From Biomphalaria glabrata (lineage: Eukaryota; Mollusca; Gastropoda; Planorbidae): DNA of 64,000 nt. Both the position numbers and the translations under genes were made by a program. Where the stretch lies: positions 1,566,001-1,630,000 of the forward strand of contig NC_074716.1 of the NCBI RefSeq assembly GCF_947242115.1. Reading direction: 5' to 3'. Positions 44,625 to 56,040 of the stretch are shown one piece after another. The first letter of the stretch is position 1. Every line of letters starts with the position of its first letter. The notes beneath the pieces were generated by a model that had not been told where the DNA came from, did no database searches, and saw only the letters and a list, made by a program, of their open reading frames with translations.

Positions 44625-44750
44625 TTACTTATTTCTTCTATACAAATTACGATCTAATTTTAATACACAGTGGCTATCACGTGACAGTTTTTTTTCGATG
44701 TTTTGCTAAATATTATCACGTGACTAAATGTTGTTTGTTTACGATTACAA
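44625..44750. mobile_element. Palindromic miniature element, partial copy
   Basis: It matches the centre and right arm of the neighbouring copies (CACGTGACAG, then CTAAATGTTGTTTGTTTACG) but lacks both outer ends. Confidence 0.65.
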
Positions 44751-44788
44751 TGCTATGATGTGGTACGAACTCTGAGCTCTGTGGACAA

Positions 44789-44972
44789 ATGGACCTCATT
44801 CACCAACCGTAAACAAACAACATTTAGCCACGCGGTGCTCTATCTCTTCTATATAATTTACGATCTCATGTTTAATTCATGATGGTTGTCACGTGACAGT
44901 TTTTTCCATTGTTTTATCAATAAGATCACGTGACTAAATGTTGTTTGTTTACGATTGGTGAATGAGGTCCAT
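44789..44972. mobile_element. Palindromic miniature element, copy 2
   Basis: The same 39-bp arms as copy 1 (ATGGACCTCATTCACCAACC at left; GGTGAATGAGGTCCAT at right). 1.0 kb from copy 1. Confidence 0.85.
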
Positions 44973-45116
44973 TTAGATGAAGACCTGTACTGGTCATTTT
45001 ATGGACATTTTGTTTAGGATGAAGTGTATTTTAACAGTACATAGCAGACGATATGGCGAACATGATCGTGTGAAATATTTTTGAGTGATGCTCATCTTAC
45101 TTAATAATATTCCTTT

Positions 45117-45405
45117 ATCTTCTTCTTATCTTATCAAATACAGACGTTACAACCAAAAAGAAGATGATTACGTCCTACGCGTGTTCCTAGGTTAATCTAG
45201 TCATGCATGTTAATCAATGACTTCAATTCTGTGAATAGATCTTGATTTTAATGATAGGACTGTATAGAATTTGTCCCTTGTTGTTTGTTGTTTAGAGAGA
45301 GAGTGGTCCTTGAGGGACTACGGGCACGACATGGCCTAAATTGTGCCGATGTGCCTAAAATCAAAATCAAATCAAATCAAATCAACCAAGTCATTGGTTT
45401 CCTTA
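45117..45405 (-). mobile_element. F1 LINE 3' end interrupted by another LINE tail
   Basis: F1 in minus orientation (tail CTTATCTTATC at 45124), broken at 45232. The inserted 150 bp (about 45233-45384) ends with (AAATC)n and encodes GLRARHGLNCADVPKIK, the C-terminus of another LINE. F1 resumes at CCAAGTCATTGG. Confidence 0.7.
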
Positions 45406-45547
45406 AAAAACATGTACAAACTGTTTCGTCCTATCTAAGAGTCAATCTTGCCTTGAATGGCAATAAGATATTTTAAGTCATGGGAATATTTAGCTGATTC
45501 GAGCAACCCGTTACGTACTGGGTTAATCGATTAGCAAGTAAAATACG

Positions 45548-47835
45548 CAGGGCCGGAATTGGGGAAGGCAGGCGGGAATACTGACCCGGGAAATCCACAG
45601 GAGAGGGGTTTCCCACAATAGTGAGTTTTAAAATATCAAAATTTCGAAGTGTCAGCAACTTTAACGTGTTTTGTTTTTTATGAACATTTTTTTTTTGTTT
45701 TTATGAACATTTTTTTTTTTTGTTTTTATGAACATTTTTTTTTGTTTTTATGAACATTTTTTTTTTGTTTTTATGAACATTTTTTTTGTTTTTATGAACA
45801 TTTTTTTTTGTTTTTATGAACATTTTTTTTTGTTTTTATGAACATTTTTTTTGTTTTTATGAACTTTTTTTTTTTGTTTTTATGAACGTTTTTTTTTGTT
45901 TTTATGAGCTTTTTTTTTTTTTTTTTTTTTTTTTTAATGAACTTTTTTTTTATGAACATTTTTTTTTTGTTTTTATGAACTTTTTTTTTTGTTTTTATGA
46001 ACTTTTTTTTATGAACTTTTTTTTTTGTTTTTATGAACTTTTTTTTATGAACATTTTTTTTTGTTTTTATGAACTTTTTTTTTGTTTTTATGAACTTTTT
46101 TTTGGTTTTTATGAACATTTTTTATGAACATTTTTTTTTGTTTTTATGAACTTTTTTTTGTTTTTATGAACTTTTTTTTGGTTTTTATGAACATTTTTTA
46201 TGAACATTTTTTTTTTGTTTTTATGAACATTTTTTTAAACATTTTTTTTGTTTTATGAACATTTTTTTTTGTTTTTATGAACATTTTTTTGTTTGTTTTT
46301 ATGAACATTTTTTTTGTTTTTATGAACATTTTTTTTTGTTTTTATGAACTTTTTTTTTTTTGTTTTTATGAACTTTTTTTTATGAACTTTTTTTTTTGTT
46401 TTTATGAACTTTTTTTTATGAACATTTTTTTTTGTTTTTATGAACTTTTTTTTTGTTTTTATGAACTTTTTTTTGGTTTTTATGAACATTTTTTATGAAC
46501 ATTTTTTTTTTGTTTTTATGAACATTTTTTTAAACATTTTTTTTGTTTTATGAACATTTTTTTTTGTTTTTATGAACATTTTTTTGTTTGTTTTTATGAA
46601 CATTTTTTTTGTTTTTATGAATTTTTTTTTTTGTTTTTATGAACTTTTTTTTTTGTTTTTATGAACATTTTTTTTTTTGTTTTTATGAACATTTTTTTTT
46701 TGTTTTTATGAACATTTTTTTTTGTTTTTATGAACATTTTTTTTTGTTTTTATGAACATTTTTTTTGTTTTTATGAACTTTTTTTTTTGTTTTTATGAAC
46801 TTTTTTTTTTGTTTTTATGAGCTTTTTTTTTTTTTTGTTTTTTTTTTTTTTGTTTTTATGAACTTTTTTTTTATGAACATTTTTTTTTGTTTTTATGAAC
46901 TTTTTTTTTTGTTTTTATGAACTTTTTTTTTATGAACTTTTTTTTTTGTTTTTATGAACTTTTTTTTATGAACATTTTTTTTTGTTTTTATGAACTTTTT
47001 TTTTGTTTTTATGAACTTTTTTTTTGGTTTTTATGAACATTTTTTATGAACATTTTTTTTTTGTTTTTATGAACATTTTTTTAAACATTTTTTTTGTTTT
47101 ATGAACATTTTTTTTTGTTTTTATGAACATTTTTTTGTTTGTTTTTATGAACATTTTTTTTGTTTTTATGAACTTTTTTTTTTGTTTTTATGAACTTTTT
47201 TTTTTTTTTTTTTTTTAATATGAACATTTTTTTGTTTGTTTTTATGAACATTTTTTTTGTTTTTATGAAAAAAAATTTTTGTTTTTTATGAACATTTTTT
47301 TATGAACATTTTTTTTTGTTTTTATGAACATTTTTTTTTTGAACTTTTTTTTTTGTTTTATGAACATTTTTTTTTGTTTTTATGAACATTTTTTGTTTGT
47401 TTTTATGAACATTTTTTTTTTGTTTTTATGAACATTTTTTTTGAACTTTTTTTTTTGTTTTATGAACATTTTTTTTTGTTTTAATGAACATTTTTGTTTT
47501 TGTTTTTATGAACATTTTTTTTTTGTTTTTATGAACATTTTTTTTTTGCGCAGTTTCATCGACAATATTATAGTGTTTAATTTTATGTTTTTAATCATTA
47601 CGATTGGCAACACTGTCGTGGGATGTGTCCCCGTGTAGCGTGTTCTTACTATATAAAGGCCTAAATAGCTAAATGCAGCTCCGCTATTACGTTGGTACGT
47701 CAAACCAGAACCTTACTTCCACAAACACAAAAATATAACTTTTGTTTTTGACTAAAAAATTTAACTTTTTGAAAGAAATATATTGCATTTACAAGTACTT
47801 AATTTATTTCTTTTTAAATTTGACATGGGTCACTG
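45548..47835. mobile_element. hAT-like miniature, 'GGGCCGGATTTA' family, swollen by a minisatellite
   Basis: Starts CAGGGCCGGAATT. 'TTTCGAAGTGTCAGCAACTT' before the array and 'GGCAACACTGTCGTGGGATG' after it line up with the 35.1-kb copy. The right end is cut by the F4 LINE at 47.84 kb. Confidence 0.6.
45673..47545. repeat. 1.9-kb T-rich minisatellite
   Basis: Tandem units of about 16-24 bp built on GTTTTTATGAAC plus a T run. Larger blocks (about 45940-46260, 46380-46560, 46860-47130) repeat each other in order, so higher-order duplication took place. Open frames on both strands (FIKTKKK or FFFCFYE repeats) are by-products, not genes. Confidence 0.95.
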
Positions 47836-47839
47836 TCAA

Positions 47840-48600
47840 AAGTCAACCTTCAGGTTCAAGGTAAAGTGGCGGGAGGTCGTCCAAATAAAAGTTGGCTGGA
47901 CAGTGTGAAAGAATGGACCTACTAAGAACAGCTGCTTACCTGGAAAACCTAGGGGTCTATAGAGCCGTCATCCTCCCTACATTGCTCTATGCCTCAGAAA
48001 CATGGACAGTGTACAGTAAACATGCAAAGAAACTGAACCACTTCCACATGACATGTCTGAGAAAAATACTGAATGTCAAATGGCAAGACAAAATACCAGA
48101 TACTGAGGTCCTTCGTAGAGCGTGTCTGCAAAGCATCCACACAATCCTGATGCAGTCCTAGCTGCGATGGGCAGGTCACGTCTGCAGAACGGAAGACCAC
48201 CGCATCCCTAAACGACTCTTGTATGGCCAACTAAGCGAAGGAAAGCGCTCGCAAGGTGGTCAAAGAAAGCGCTCCAGGGACACCCTCAAAGCTTCTCTGA
48301 AGGCGTTCAGCATAGATCCAGCCACCTGGGAGACAGAGGCACATGACAGAGCATCATGGCGTCGCGCTGTGAAAAATGGCGCACAGGTTGCTGAGGGCAA
48401 AAGAACAACGCTGGCAGAAGAAAAACGCCAGAGAAACAAGGGAAATGACACTAGCTCCAGCTGGAATAACCTGCCAAGTGTGCGGCCGAACATTCCGGGC
48501 TCACATAGATCTCACCAGTCACATGAGGAGGCATAAAACCCCAGTGCAAAGCCCTCAGCCCCCTGGATGACAAAGTGGTCATCATCGAACCACGATGGAC
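47840..48600 (+). mobile_element. LINE 3' part with terminal C2H2 finger (family F4)
   Basis: RT C-terminus with SETWTVYSKHAKKLNHFHMT, CLRKILNVKWQDKIPDTEVL, LRWAGHVCRTEDHRIPKRLL and YGQLSEGKRSQGG. After one stop and a frame shift comes the finger CQVCGRTFRAHIDLTSHMRR, then stop. The best-kept F4 copy here. Confidence 0.85.
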
Positions 48601-48676
48601 GAACTATATACCTGGAAAAATGAAAGATTAGGTTACGTGAACTGCCCCCTGAAACGAAGGGAAGATGAGACGGCAT

Positions 48677-48990
48677 GTATTGCGTATCGAATACTACATC
48701 TACATGAGATCATATTAGATGTATTACGTATCGAATACAACATCTACATGAGATCATATTAGATGTATTACGTATCGAATACAACATCTACATGAGATCA
48801 TAATAGATGTATTACGGATCGAATACTACATCTACATGAGATCATATTAGATGTATCACGTATCGAATACAACATCTACATGAGATCATAATAGATGTAT
48901 CACGTATCGAATACTACATCTACATGAGATCATATTAGATGTAATTACGTATCGAATACTACATCTACATGAGATCATATTAGATGAATT
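48677..48990. repeat. 44-bp tandem repeat, 7 units
   Basis: Unit TATCGAATACTACATCTACA..., with an internal near-palindrome ACATCTA...TAGATGT. Alternating subtypes (ATACTAC/ATACAAC; CATATTAG/CATAATAG). Directly follows the F4 LINE. Confidence 0.92.
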
Positions 48991-49149
48991 ACGTATTTAG
49001 TGAAAAACTCAATTATTTACATTTTAAAAGTTCAAATTTGTTTTAACAAGGTAGACTAAGTCAGAAGAAAGAATGTTTACTGGTCAAGGAAACAATTTGT
49101 ATGTTGTAAATATAGTGAAACAATATCTTAGACAGATTAACATTGCCCC

Positions 49150-49358
49150 AGATTTGTCCATATGCAAGGAAACATTTTTACAAATGCTCCTTCTTCCCTA
49201 GTGCTATTAGAGCATGAAATGGGTTGCCTGAGTCAGCCAGGAATACCAGTGGCTTAGCAGAATGTAAGTCGTTGTTTAACATGCATGACTAGATGCATGA
49301 CGCGTAGGACGTAATCATCTTTTTTTTTGAAGCAACGTCTGTATTATATAAGATAAGA
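49150..49358 (+). mobile_element. F1 LINE 3' end
   Basis: From the 'CCATATGCAAGGA' region to AGATAAGATT. It carries AGGAATACCAGT instead of the usual AGGAAAACCAGT. Confidence 0.82.
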
Positions 49359-49372
49359 TTATGCCCTACACA

Positions 49373-49555
49373 CAGTGCTGCATTTACCTATAGGCAAAAT
49401 AAGCTAAAACCATTATATAGCTGGTCTGGGGGGGGGGGGGGCTCCCAAAAATTAATTTGAAGACTGCGTAAAACAATAAATGGCCTTATGATGATACCAG
49501 GGGGCCCCATGAGTCAAATTGCTTAGGGCCTTCTCAAGTCTAAATCCGGCTCCTG
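49373..49555. mobile_element. hAT-like miniature element, 183 bp
   Basis: Ends CAGTGCTGCATTTA / TAAATCCGGCTCCTG. Flanks CCTACACA and CCTGCACA (8 bp, one change). A G-run (49429-49441) sits inside. Confidence 0.72.
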
Positions 49556-50172
49556 CCTGCACATTGTCAGTTATTTCTTCACAAGCTCCACTTTTCTTTT
49601 AAATGCAACATCTGGCTTCTGTCACCTTGAAGAAAGGGGCGTGTCCAAAAGGATGGCAACTCCCATTTCTCCTTTGTTGTTTTCAATTCCAAATGGACGT
49701 CGGACATTTTGAAACCTTGTCAGTTTTCAAGGCTGCTTGGTCCTTCCCATCATTCCTTTTCAACGCTGTCTTGGTCCTTCCCACCATTCCTTTTCAATGC
49801 TGTCTTGGTCCTTCCCACCATTCCTTTTCAATGCTATTCATGCTCAATAGAAATTGAAAGTAAAAAGGCCACTAGATGCTATGAAAACATTTGGTTGGTT
49901 TAGATTCTAGAGATCTGTTAAGATCACCTTTACCTGGACGAATATATGTTTTATTTTTATTTCTTTCATTTATTTATACAATTTTAACATTGAAAGATTA
50001 AATAATTAGCTTAAAGTAAAAATTAACTCCAGAAAGTGGAGATTTCGATTTTATATAGGCTACGTGCTGAATATTATATTATCATTAGTTTTCTGAGAGT
50101 AAAGGTAAGCTACTTGGATATTTTATAGAGTACACTATCTATAAGGTTTATAATTGCTTTATTGAAAACGTA
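49556..50172. other. Unassigned, with a short triplicated segment
   Basis: At about 49735-49840 a 33-bp unit (TTGGTCCTTCCCA.CATTCC) occurs three times. No gene supported. Confidence 0.5.
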
Positions 50173-50425
50173 ATTAAAAGTAAAGATCCCCTTTCAGATC
50201 ATGGGGTCTATGGGGTAGATGATGTAATGGTTTCTGTGGCCCATGGTTAATGAGGGTGTCATGTGGCCAGCACAACGACCAACCACCTTTACTTTTCGCC
50301 AACTTAAGTCAGGGTGGACTCGAAGGCACCCTCAAGATCCAGAAATTAAAAAGTCCAGTTTTTCCCAGGATTCGAACCCCGGGACCCTCCCAATCGCTTT
50401 ACCACTCAGCCACAGTGCCTCCACT
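50173..50425 (-). mobile_element. tRNA-derived SINE, family S1
   Basis: Head at right (GGCTGAGTGGTAAAGCGATT in minus sense), B box GGGTTCGAATCC, and a 'GTCATGTGGCCAGCACAACG' core. Confidence 0.87.
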
Positions 50426-50551
50426 ATATTGAATATGAATTTAATATGTATTCCGAAGCTTACAATAGGCTATGTATTATATTTGGTCAGAATATCGTAA
50501 GTTCTTATTACGAACCCTGCCAGTCTTGCAAGAGGATTTTGGCTGGGACGT

Positions 50552-50813
50552 TTAACTCTTTCTCTCTTAATTGATGATATTGATTTGACCTCATTTAATT
50601 ACATTAATGTTTGATTTTTATAAACTTCACTTTTTGTTATATTTAAAGAGAATGCATTCCTCTTTAATTCTACACCAGAAATAAAACACTTTCTGATAAC
50701 AAACGAAAAAATTATTGCGGCTTAATCACAACAGGGTAAAAAATACAACACTAATGAGCAAGATGAAGAATTCCGTAGGAAAGTGGAAACTAATTACGGA
50801 GAGAAAGAGTTAA
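50552..50813. mobile_element. TTAA-flanked miniature element
   Basis: TTAACTCTTTCTCTC at left and GGAGAGAAAGAGTTAA at right. The interior resembles the 41.0-kb copy. Confidence 0.83.
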
Positions 50814-51375
50814 TTCTGAAGGGACAAATGAAACGTACACTTCAAATTAAACTCTAAGTTCAGAGAGCTAGACATCTTGATAGCCTAAAACCATAGACAT
50901 AAATAAATATAGACTGGCCGATTAAAGAGTTTTATGAGACGAAAATTTGTGACTTGCAATTTTGTGTACTTATATACAGCATTTATGAGCAGTATAAAAG
51001 TTAAGTATTCTTATCTATTTGAGCCATACACCTATATATATTGTAAATAAGGAGGCAGTGTAGTTTTGTTTAGACTCAAAGAATGAAGATCATGTAATTT
51101 TTCATAATTCGGAAATCCGAATACAATAGATATACATGTTTTCAAGTTACATGAAGTTACTTCCTTCGGCCAGTCTATATTTATTTAGACTATGCCTAAA
51201 ACTAAAAGGGTTAGTAATATTAAGGCCAGTGATCTTACATTCCGAAAGAATGGGCTGGTGAAAGGTGCAAAGATAAGTTACTTGACAGAAGTTGAAAGTC
51301 TTGTAGATATGGATCATTTAGAAAAATAAATTAGCATTTACACAGAAATGAAATATAGTGTTTGTAAGTGTAAGG

Positions 51376-51856
51376 CAGGGGCGGACTGGCTATATGGGCA
51401 TTCGGGCAAATGCCCCGTGGGCCGGTACCCAAAATGGGCCGGTAGGGTCAGCTAGAATGCCACTAGAGAACGTTTTAAATTATTAAAGGTTTCATAATAT
51501 TCTCTTGTAAAGGGGGCACTCTGAGCGTTGTGTTTAAAACAGTGTAATGTTAATTTAATGTAACACATTTTCCGAAATAATATAATAGTCTACATCGGTA
51601 GACAGTGCTACTAGTAGGCTTCATCCTATTTAGGGTCCACGCTTTTAGCGATAAATAGCAACATAAGGCCTACTATATTTCTTCAAAAGATACAGAGTTG
51701 TATGCATGCGTTCAGTTATGGATACATTATCAAACTTAACAGAATGATTTTGAGAACAGGTAGACCTAGAAATGGTTGTCCATCATATGATATACAATTA
51801 AAGGGCCGGAATGTATAGAGATGCCCGGGCCGATTTTAACACCCAGTCCGCCCCTG
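51376..51856. mobile_element. hAT miniature element, 481 bp
   Basis: Ends CAGGGGCGGACTGG / CCAGTCCGCCCCTG with a perfect 8-bp duplication GTGTAAGG (51368-51375, 51857-51864). No coding capacity. Confidence 0.9.
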
Positions 51857-52306
51857 GTGTAAGGTACACTATCTTACCATGACAGTTACATTTTCATATT
51901 TAATAAACAAAATTAGTTAATAATGAAATAATTTTTAAAACTAGTTTTTACGAATTACTTGGTGACATACTAGTTGTAAAAATGAACTAATAAAATGTAT
52001 CCCGAAACAAACAAAATTGTATCCACTGTTCATTTCAATAAATCTGTTGTTTCAGGACGACTGCTCAATGCACTTACCAATTTACCAGTTTACTATGCGT
52101 TTCGGGTAGACAAGAATAAATGTGAAATATTCTAACCAATAATTGAATTCAATTTGATCTAGTTTTAGGCCAAAATATCCCTCTCACTCCCGAAATGTTT
52201 GCATAGTCATTATAAAACGTAATTTTATTATTGAAATATCATAAAATTTACTCATAACCTAACAATACTAGAATATCTGGAGTAGATAAACTGATGTCCG
52301 AAATTC

Positions 52307-52547
52307 TTAACTCTTTAGCTCCGTAATTATTCCCCATGTTCTGACAGAATTGTTCATTTTTCACATTTGTACATTCTACCCTGTTATGATTAAACTTCAA
52401 TAACATTTTTGTTTGTGATCAGAAAACATTAGTTTTGGTAGAGAATGGGAAGATGCATGCTCTTTTTATGTAACACAAATTAAAGTTTATAAAACCAAAA
52501 ATTAATTTAATTTAATGCGTCAGAAGAATCAGGAGAGAAAGAGTTAA
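52307..52547. mobile_element. TTAA-flanked miniature element
   Basis: TTAACTCTTTAGCTCCGTAATT at left (one change from the family) and GGAGAGAAAGAGTTAA at right. Confidence 0.83.
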
Positions 52548-52682
52548 CCAGTGCCCCATTAAATAGAGGTAGACTATTATTAAAATTAATAACTTACGGA
52601 TAATAAAGATTATTATTATTATTATTATAAGTAGCTGTTCCCCTCCTCTGTAAGAAAACCTATCAGCTACCGTATTTCCTAT

Positions 52683-52850
52683 AAGATGGCTGCCTGGTCG
52701 TGCGGTTTGCGCGCTGGACTGTCGTTCAGATTTATCGATGGTCCAGGGCTCAAACCCTGCCCGCTCCCATCCCCCGTCGTCCTGCGGGAGGTTTGGACTA
52801 GGAAGTAATATTATCTTCAACTCTGAAGGAACATCCGAAACATGTAAAAC
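52683..52850 (+). mobile_element. tRNA-derived SINE, family S3
   Basis: GATGGCTGCCTGGTCGTGCG head, GGCTCAAACCC B box and an ACATGTAAAACAAACAAAC tail. It ends about 220 bp before the Olig coding exon, inside its presumed 5' intron. Confidence 0.85.
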
Positions 52851-53052
52851 AAACAAACATAAAAAGCTTATTTTAGTAGTACTTTTTTTACAAAACTTAT
52901 ATCAACTCACTGTCTGGTAAATGTTTGTACACGTGTTATAGAGTGTGTGTGTGCGTGTGTGTATTTCTATGGTGACGGTGAGACGTGGCTGGCAATTGGT
53001 TGTGAATGACGCAAGATAAGCGTCAATGTCGTCAGCGTTCTTTATATTTTGC

Positions 53053-53072
53053 TTGTTTTTCTTTTCTCGTAG
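53053..53072 (+). promoter_or_regulatory. Splice acceptor of the Olig coding exon
   Basis: A strong pyrimidine tract, TTGTTTTTCTTTTCTCGTAG, ends 6 bases before the ATG. The gene therefore has at least one upstream non-coding exon, which I could not place. Confidence 0.6.
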
Positions 53073-53078
53073 ATTGAA

Positions 53079-53909
53079 ATGTCTCAAACGGTCAGTCCAA
53101 CACCTGACAGTCCCATATCGCCACTGCCATCCACTGCCACAGATGATGAGACCATTGACGTCACAGACGATGACAGTCAGCCATGGAGTAATGACATCTA
53201 CACAGGTGTGGTCAACGCTAGAGTTTCCTGCTCTCGGGATGACGTCGAGCTGAGGCCAGCCCTAGATTCAGACGACGCGTCGTGCAGCTACAGTAACATT
53301 ATGCAAAGTAAGTTTTCCTCACAGGAGCTGCGTGAATTAAGGTCAAAGATCAATAGCCGTGAACGGAAGAGGATGCACGACTTAAACTCTGCCATGGACT
53401 CACTCCGGGAAGTCATGCCTTACGCCGCGGGACCCTCTATGCGTAAATTGAGTAAAATCGCCACCCTGACTTTGGCTAAAAACTATATTTTAATGTTAAG
53501 CAAATCCGTGCAAGATTTAAAACAACTGCTGGACGAGCTACACAAGGGAGCTCACTCAATGTATCAACACCCTTATTTACATCGCAAGTCTCCAGATTTT
53601 CACCCGGCATGCTCTTTGACCGGATATTCCCAAACTGGACTGTTCACAAATAATCAACTTTCTCTTCATCCCAACTTTTTCCATCCAAACATAACTTACT
53701 CCGCTACAGCCTCGCACCTATCAAACATGAATGTGCCAGTCTCCACACAACTGTCTCACACCCAGGGAATCAACATGCCGTCTTATAGGAGCATGGCGTG
53801 CCCATGTACAGCCCCAAATGATTACGCCTCCTCCAGGCTACCAAGGTTGGCCTCACAGAGTTCGTTGGTTCTGCAAAGTAGTAGCGGTAAAATACAGCCT
53901 CCCCTTTAA
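53079..53909 (+). CDS. OLIG: Olig-family bHLH transcription factor (276 aa, complete coding exon)
   Basis: This encodes a nuclear, DNA-binding bHLH factor of the Olig group. Such factors bind E-boxes as dimers and, in animals studied, pattern neural progenitors and glia. Residues 1-85 are Ser/Asp-rich. The bHLH spans about 86-145: basic [17 protein letters not shown], helix 1 [13 protein letters not shown], loop AGPSMRKLS, helix 2 [20 protein letters not shown]. It is nearly the vertebrate OLIG2/3 sequence and less like BHLHE22/23 (which have INARERRRMHDLN). The remaining 130 residues are Ser/Pro/His-rich without domains. There is one ATG, directly after the acceptor, and the stop is TAA. No intron falls in the coding region, as is usual for Olig genes. 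Paralogue assignment within Olig is not attempted. Confidence 0.94.
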   Translation: MSQTVSPTPDSPISPLPSTATDDETIDVTDDDSQPWSNDIYTGVVNARVSCSRDDVELRPALDSDDASCSYSNIMQSKFSSQELRELRSKINSRERKRMHDLNSAMDSLREVMPYAAGPSMRKLSKIATLTLAKNYILMLSKSVQDLKQLLDELHKGAHSMYQHPYLHRKSPDFHPACSLTGYSQTGLFTNNQLSLHPNFFHPNITYSATASHLSNMNVPVSTQLSHTQGINMPSYRSMACPCTAPNDYASSRLPRLASQSSLVLQSSSGKIQPPL

Positions 53910-54026
53910 TAGGCTTGGACTGTCACTATGAAAACGTACTAAGGACAACTCGGGACTATTCCCTCTTAATAAACATTGTTTTCTAATTTTGGTCAGATAT
54001 AGCCCAGATGTAGCAACACAAATAAA
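53910..54026 (+). terminator. OLIG: Olig 3' UTR with polyadenylation signals
   Basis: AATAAA occurs at 53968-53973 and 54021-54026, 60 and 112 bases after the stop. Either could end a short 3' UTR; a longer one is possible. Confidence 0.4.
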
Positions 54027-54380
54027 AGCTGGCCTATTTTGTTGGCTATAAGTTGTATCAATGAAAACTGAAATGTCCCAAGAAGAAGTTGGTGGTGAAT
54101 CACTGTTTCGCACTCCTAGTAGCTAATCACCTGAGGAACTTATGCTATTGATGGAATCTTGCCTAGTAAAACCTGGGCTATGTTTCTATTATTTGTTCTG
54201 GAAGCTTTGTGAAAAGTACTCGACTTAATATAATAATGACTTTCAATACCAACTTCACAGACCTATATTGGTATAATATATATACCTGTCTGTGGTTATT
54301 TATATTTAAAAGATGTCTCTGTTAATTGATTCTTAAGTTTAATTGTCTACAATAATTTATTTATTTGTGGTAACAGAACA

Positions 54381-54628
54381 AGGGGCGCGGTGGCTGAGTG
54401 GTAAAGCGTTTGGCTTCTGAACCTGAGGATCCCGGTTTCAAAGCCTGAGATTTTTTATTTCGGGATCTTTAGGAAGCCTCTGAGTCCACCCTTAGTTGAC
54501 TAAAAGTAAAGACGGTTGGTCATTGTGCTGGACACATGACACACTCATTAACCGTGGGCCACAGAAACAGATGACCTTCAGATCATCTGTCCTATCGATC
54601 GCATGGTCTGAAAGGGGAACTTTACTTT
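54381..54628 (+). mobile_element. tRNA-derived SINE, family S1
   Basis: GGGGCGCGGTGGCTGAGTGG head. The B-box region is altered (GGTTTCAAAGCC). The 3' end is GGTCTGAAAGGGGAAC. A 10-bp duplication TAACAGAACA flanks it. Confidence 0.9.
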
Positions 54629-54633
54629 TAACA

Positions 54634-55415
54634 GAACAGAAGTAGTTAGCATTTAAAGCGCTGGTCTCAGACGCAACAGATCTAGATCTGATGTGCTAGT
54701 GCTAGTGTTTAAAGCACTGGTGTGAGATTGTGTTTTCTCAATTGCTGATAGTACATCACCTTTTAGATGTGTGCTTATGAAAACAGAAGGTTGTATAGTT
54801 ATCTATTGTTGGTTTTAAATTTTAAAGCGGCGAACTGGTATAGAATTATGCTAAGACGTGCCTTCAAAATTATTTTTTTTTTCGTAATTTTCCTAAATGA
54901 GATATTTATTATCATTAGTGTCTTGAAAATTTATTTATTTGGTCAAAGGGATGTAACCAAAAGAAATTTCCACCTTGCATCTTCCAGTCCTAATTGTCTC
55001 TCTTGTTGAAAAAAAAAATTAATAGGTAATTTTTAAAGCAAATAAATAATGTATAAAATACATAGACATGCAAATTGGTTAATAGTTATCACTTATACAA
55101 ACACACACACACAAATACATTCAACTTATTTTCTTCATTGTTTAAACAGATTGATATTTATGATACAAATGGAATTTTCCAATTCATTGAAAGAAAAAAA
55201 AAGGAATCCTTAAAAAAAACAACATATGACAATGGATCAAAATAAAATTACATTTGGGGTCAGCCTTTATAGTGTTCAATTTTAAAATCAAATATATTTC
55301 TGTATATTATATCCAAATCATTAGGATTAAAAACGACATTATGATACACAGCTTCAAGTCTTTTTAACATTTCAATAATTCATTAACTCTAAAGTACATT
55401 TTACTTTTTTTTTTA
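54634..55415. other. AT-rich DNA; nothing firmly recognised
   Basis: The last part may be the 3' UTR of the LINE that follows, in minus orientation. Otherwise no feature supported. Confidence 0.35.
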
Positions 55416-56040
55416 AATATAAATTTTGTTTAAAACTTTTCTATCCTAGATTGTATAATCCTTCTGTATATATGATTTACTTGAATTCTATTTAGGATTT
55501 TGTTGTCATAAGTAGCTTTTAAATACGTGTTCCATATAAGTATCTTATACTCTGCTAATAAAATCAAGTTCATATCTTTAAGTTTTTTACTTTTTGCTTT
55601 GGGTATTTTATTTTAAAATATTGCTAGGCCTATGTTGACCTTGACATGCCTGTTGGAATTTAAAATATTTGACTTCACAATAGTGAAGTTTGGACACTCC
55701 CCAAACAAATGTTTTCCTAGTTTGTTATTTTCCACCCCGCATAGTTTACAATGTGGCCTGCCCTGTCCTTACCCCTCTTCTTTATTGGGGTCATCCCATA
55801 AATTAGCCTGTAGGTCACCTCCCGTGCTTTCGGAGTTATGTTTTTATTGTGTAATTGCGTGAATGTGTCTGTGTGTGCATTAACAACTATTCCTAATTCC
55901 CTCCCCCCCCCCCCCCATTTTATTCTAAGCTCTAAATTTTCTCCAAGTTTATCTCTAAGTGCTGTGTAAATTTTTTTAGTTTTGTGGTGTATTAGATTGT
56001 TCATTGTTTTGTAGGTGTCTGGTTAGTGATCTGTTTAAAT
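55415..56040 (-). mobile_element. LINE ORF2 C-terminal fragment
   Basis: Minus frames read KAREVTYRLIYGMTPIKKRG, a cysteine/histidine knuckle C.LCGVENNKLGKHLFGECPNF (one frame shift), then LILLAEYKILIWNTYLKATY. This is the end of a non-LTR retrotransposon polyprotein. Clade uncertain. Confidence 0.7.

Noticed and set aside
45792-47703. Open frames of FIKTKKK or FFFCFYE repeats on both strands
   Set aside because: They are translations of the T-rich minisatellite; frames exist on both strands only because the unit lacks stops.
55717-56004. Novel 95-residue protein
   Set aside because: It continues into LINE-type cysteine/histidine and C-terminal segments in the neighbouring frame.
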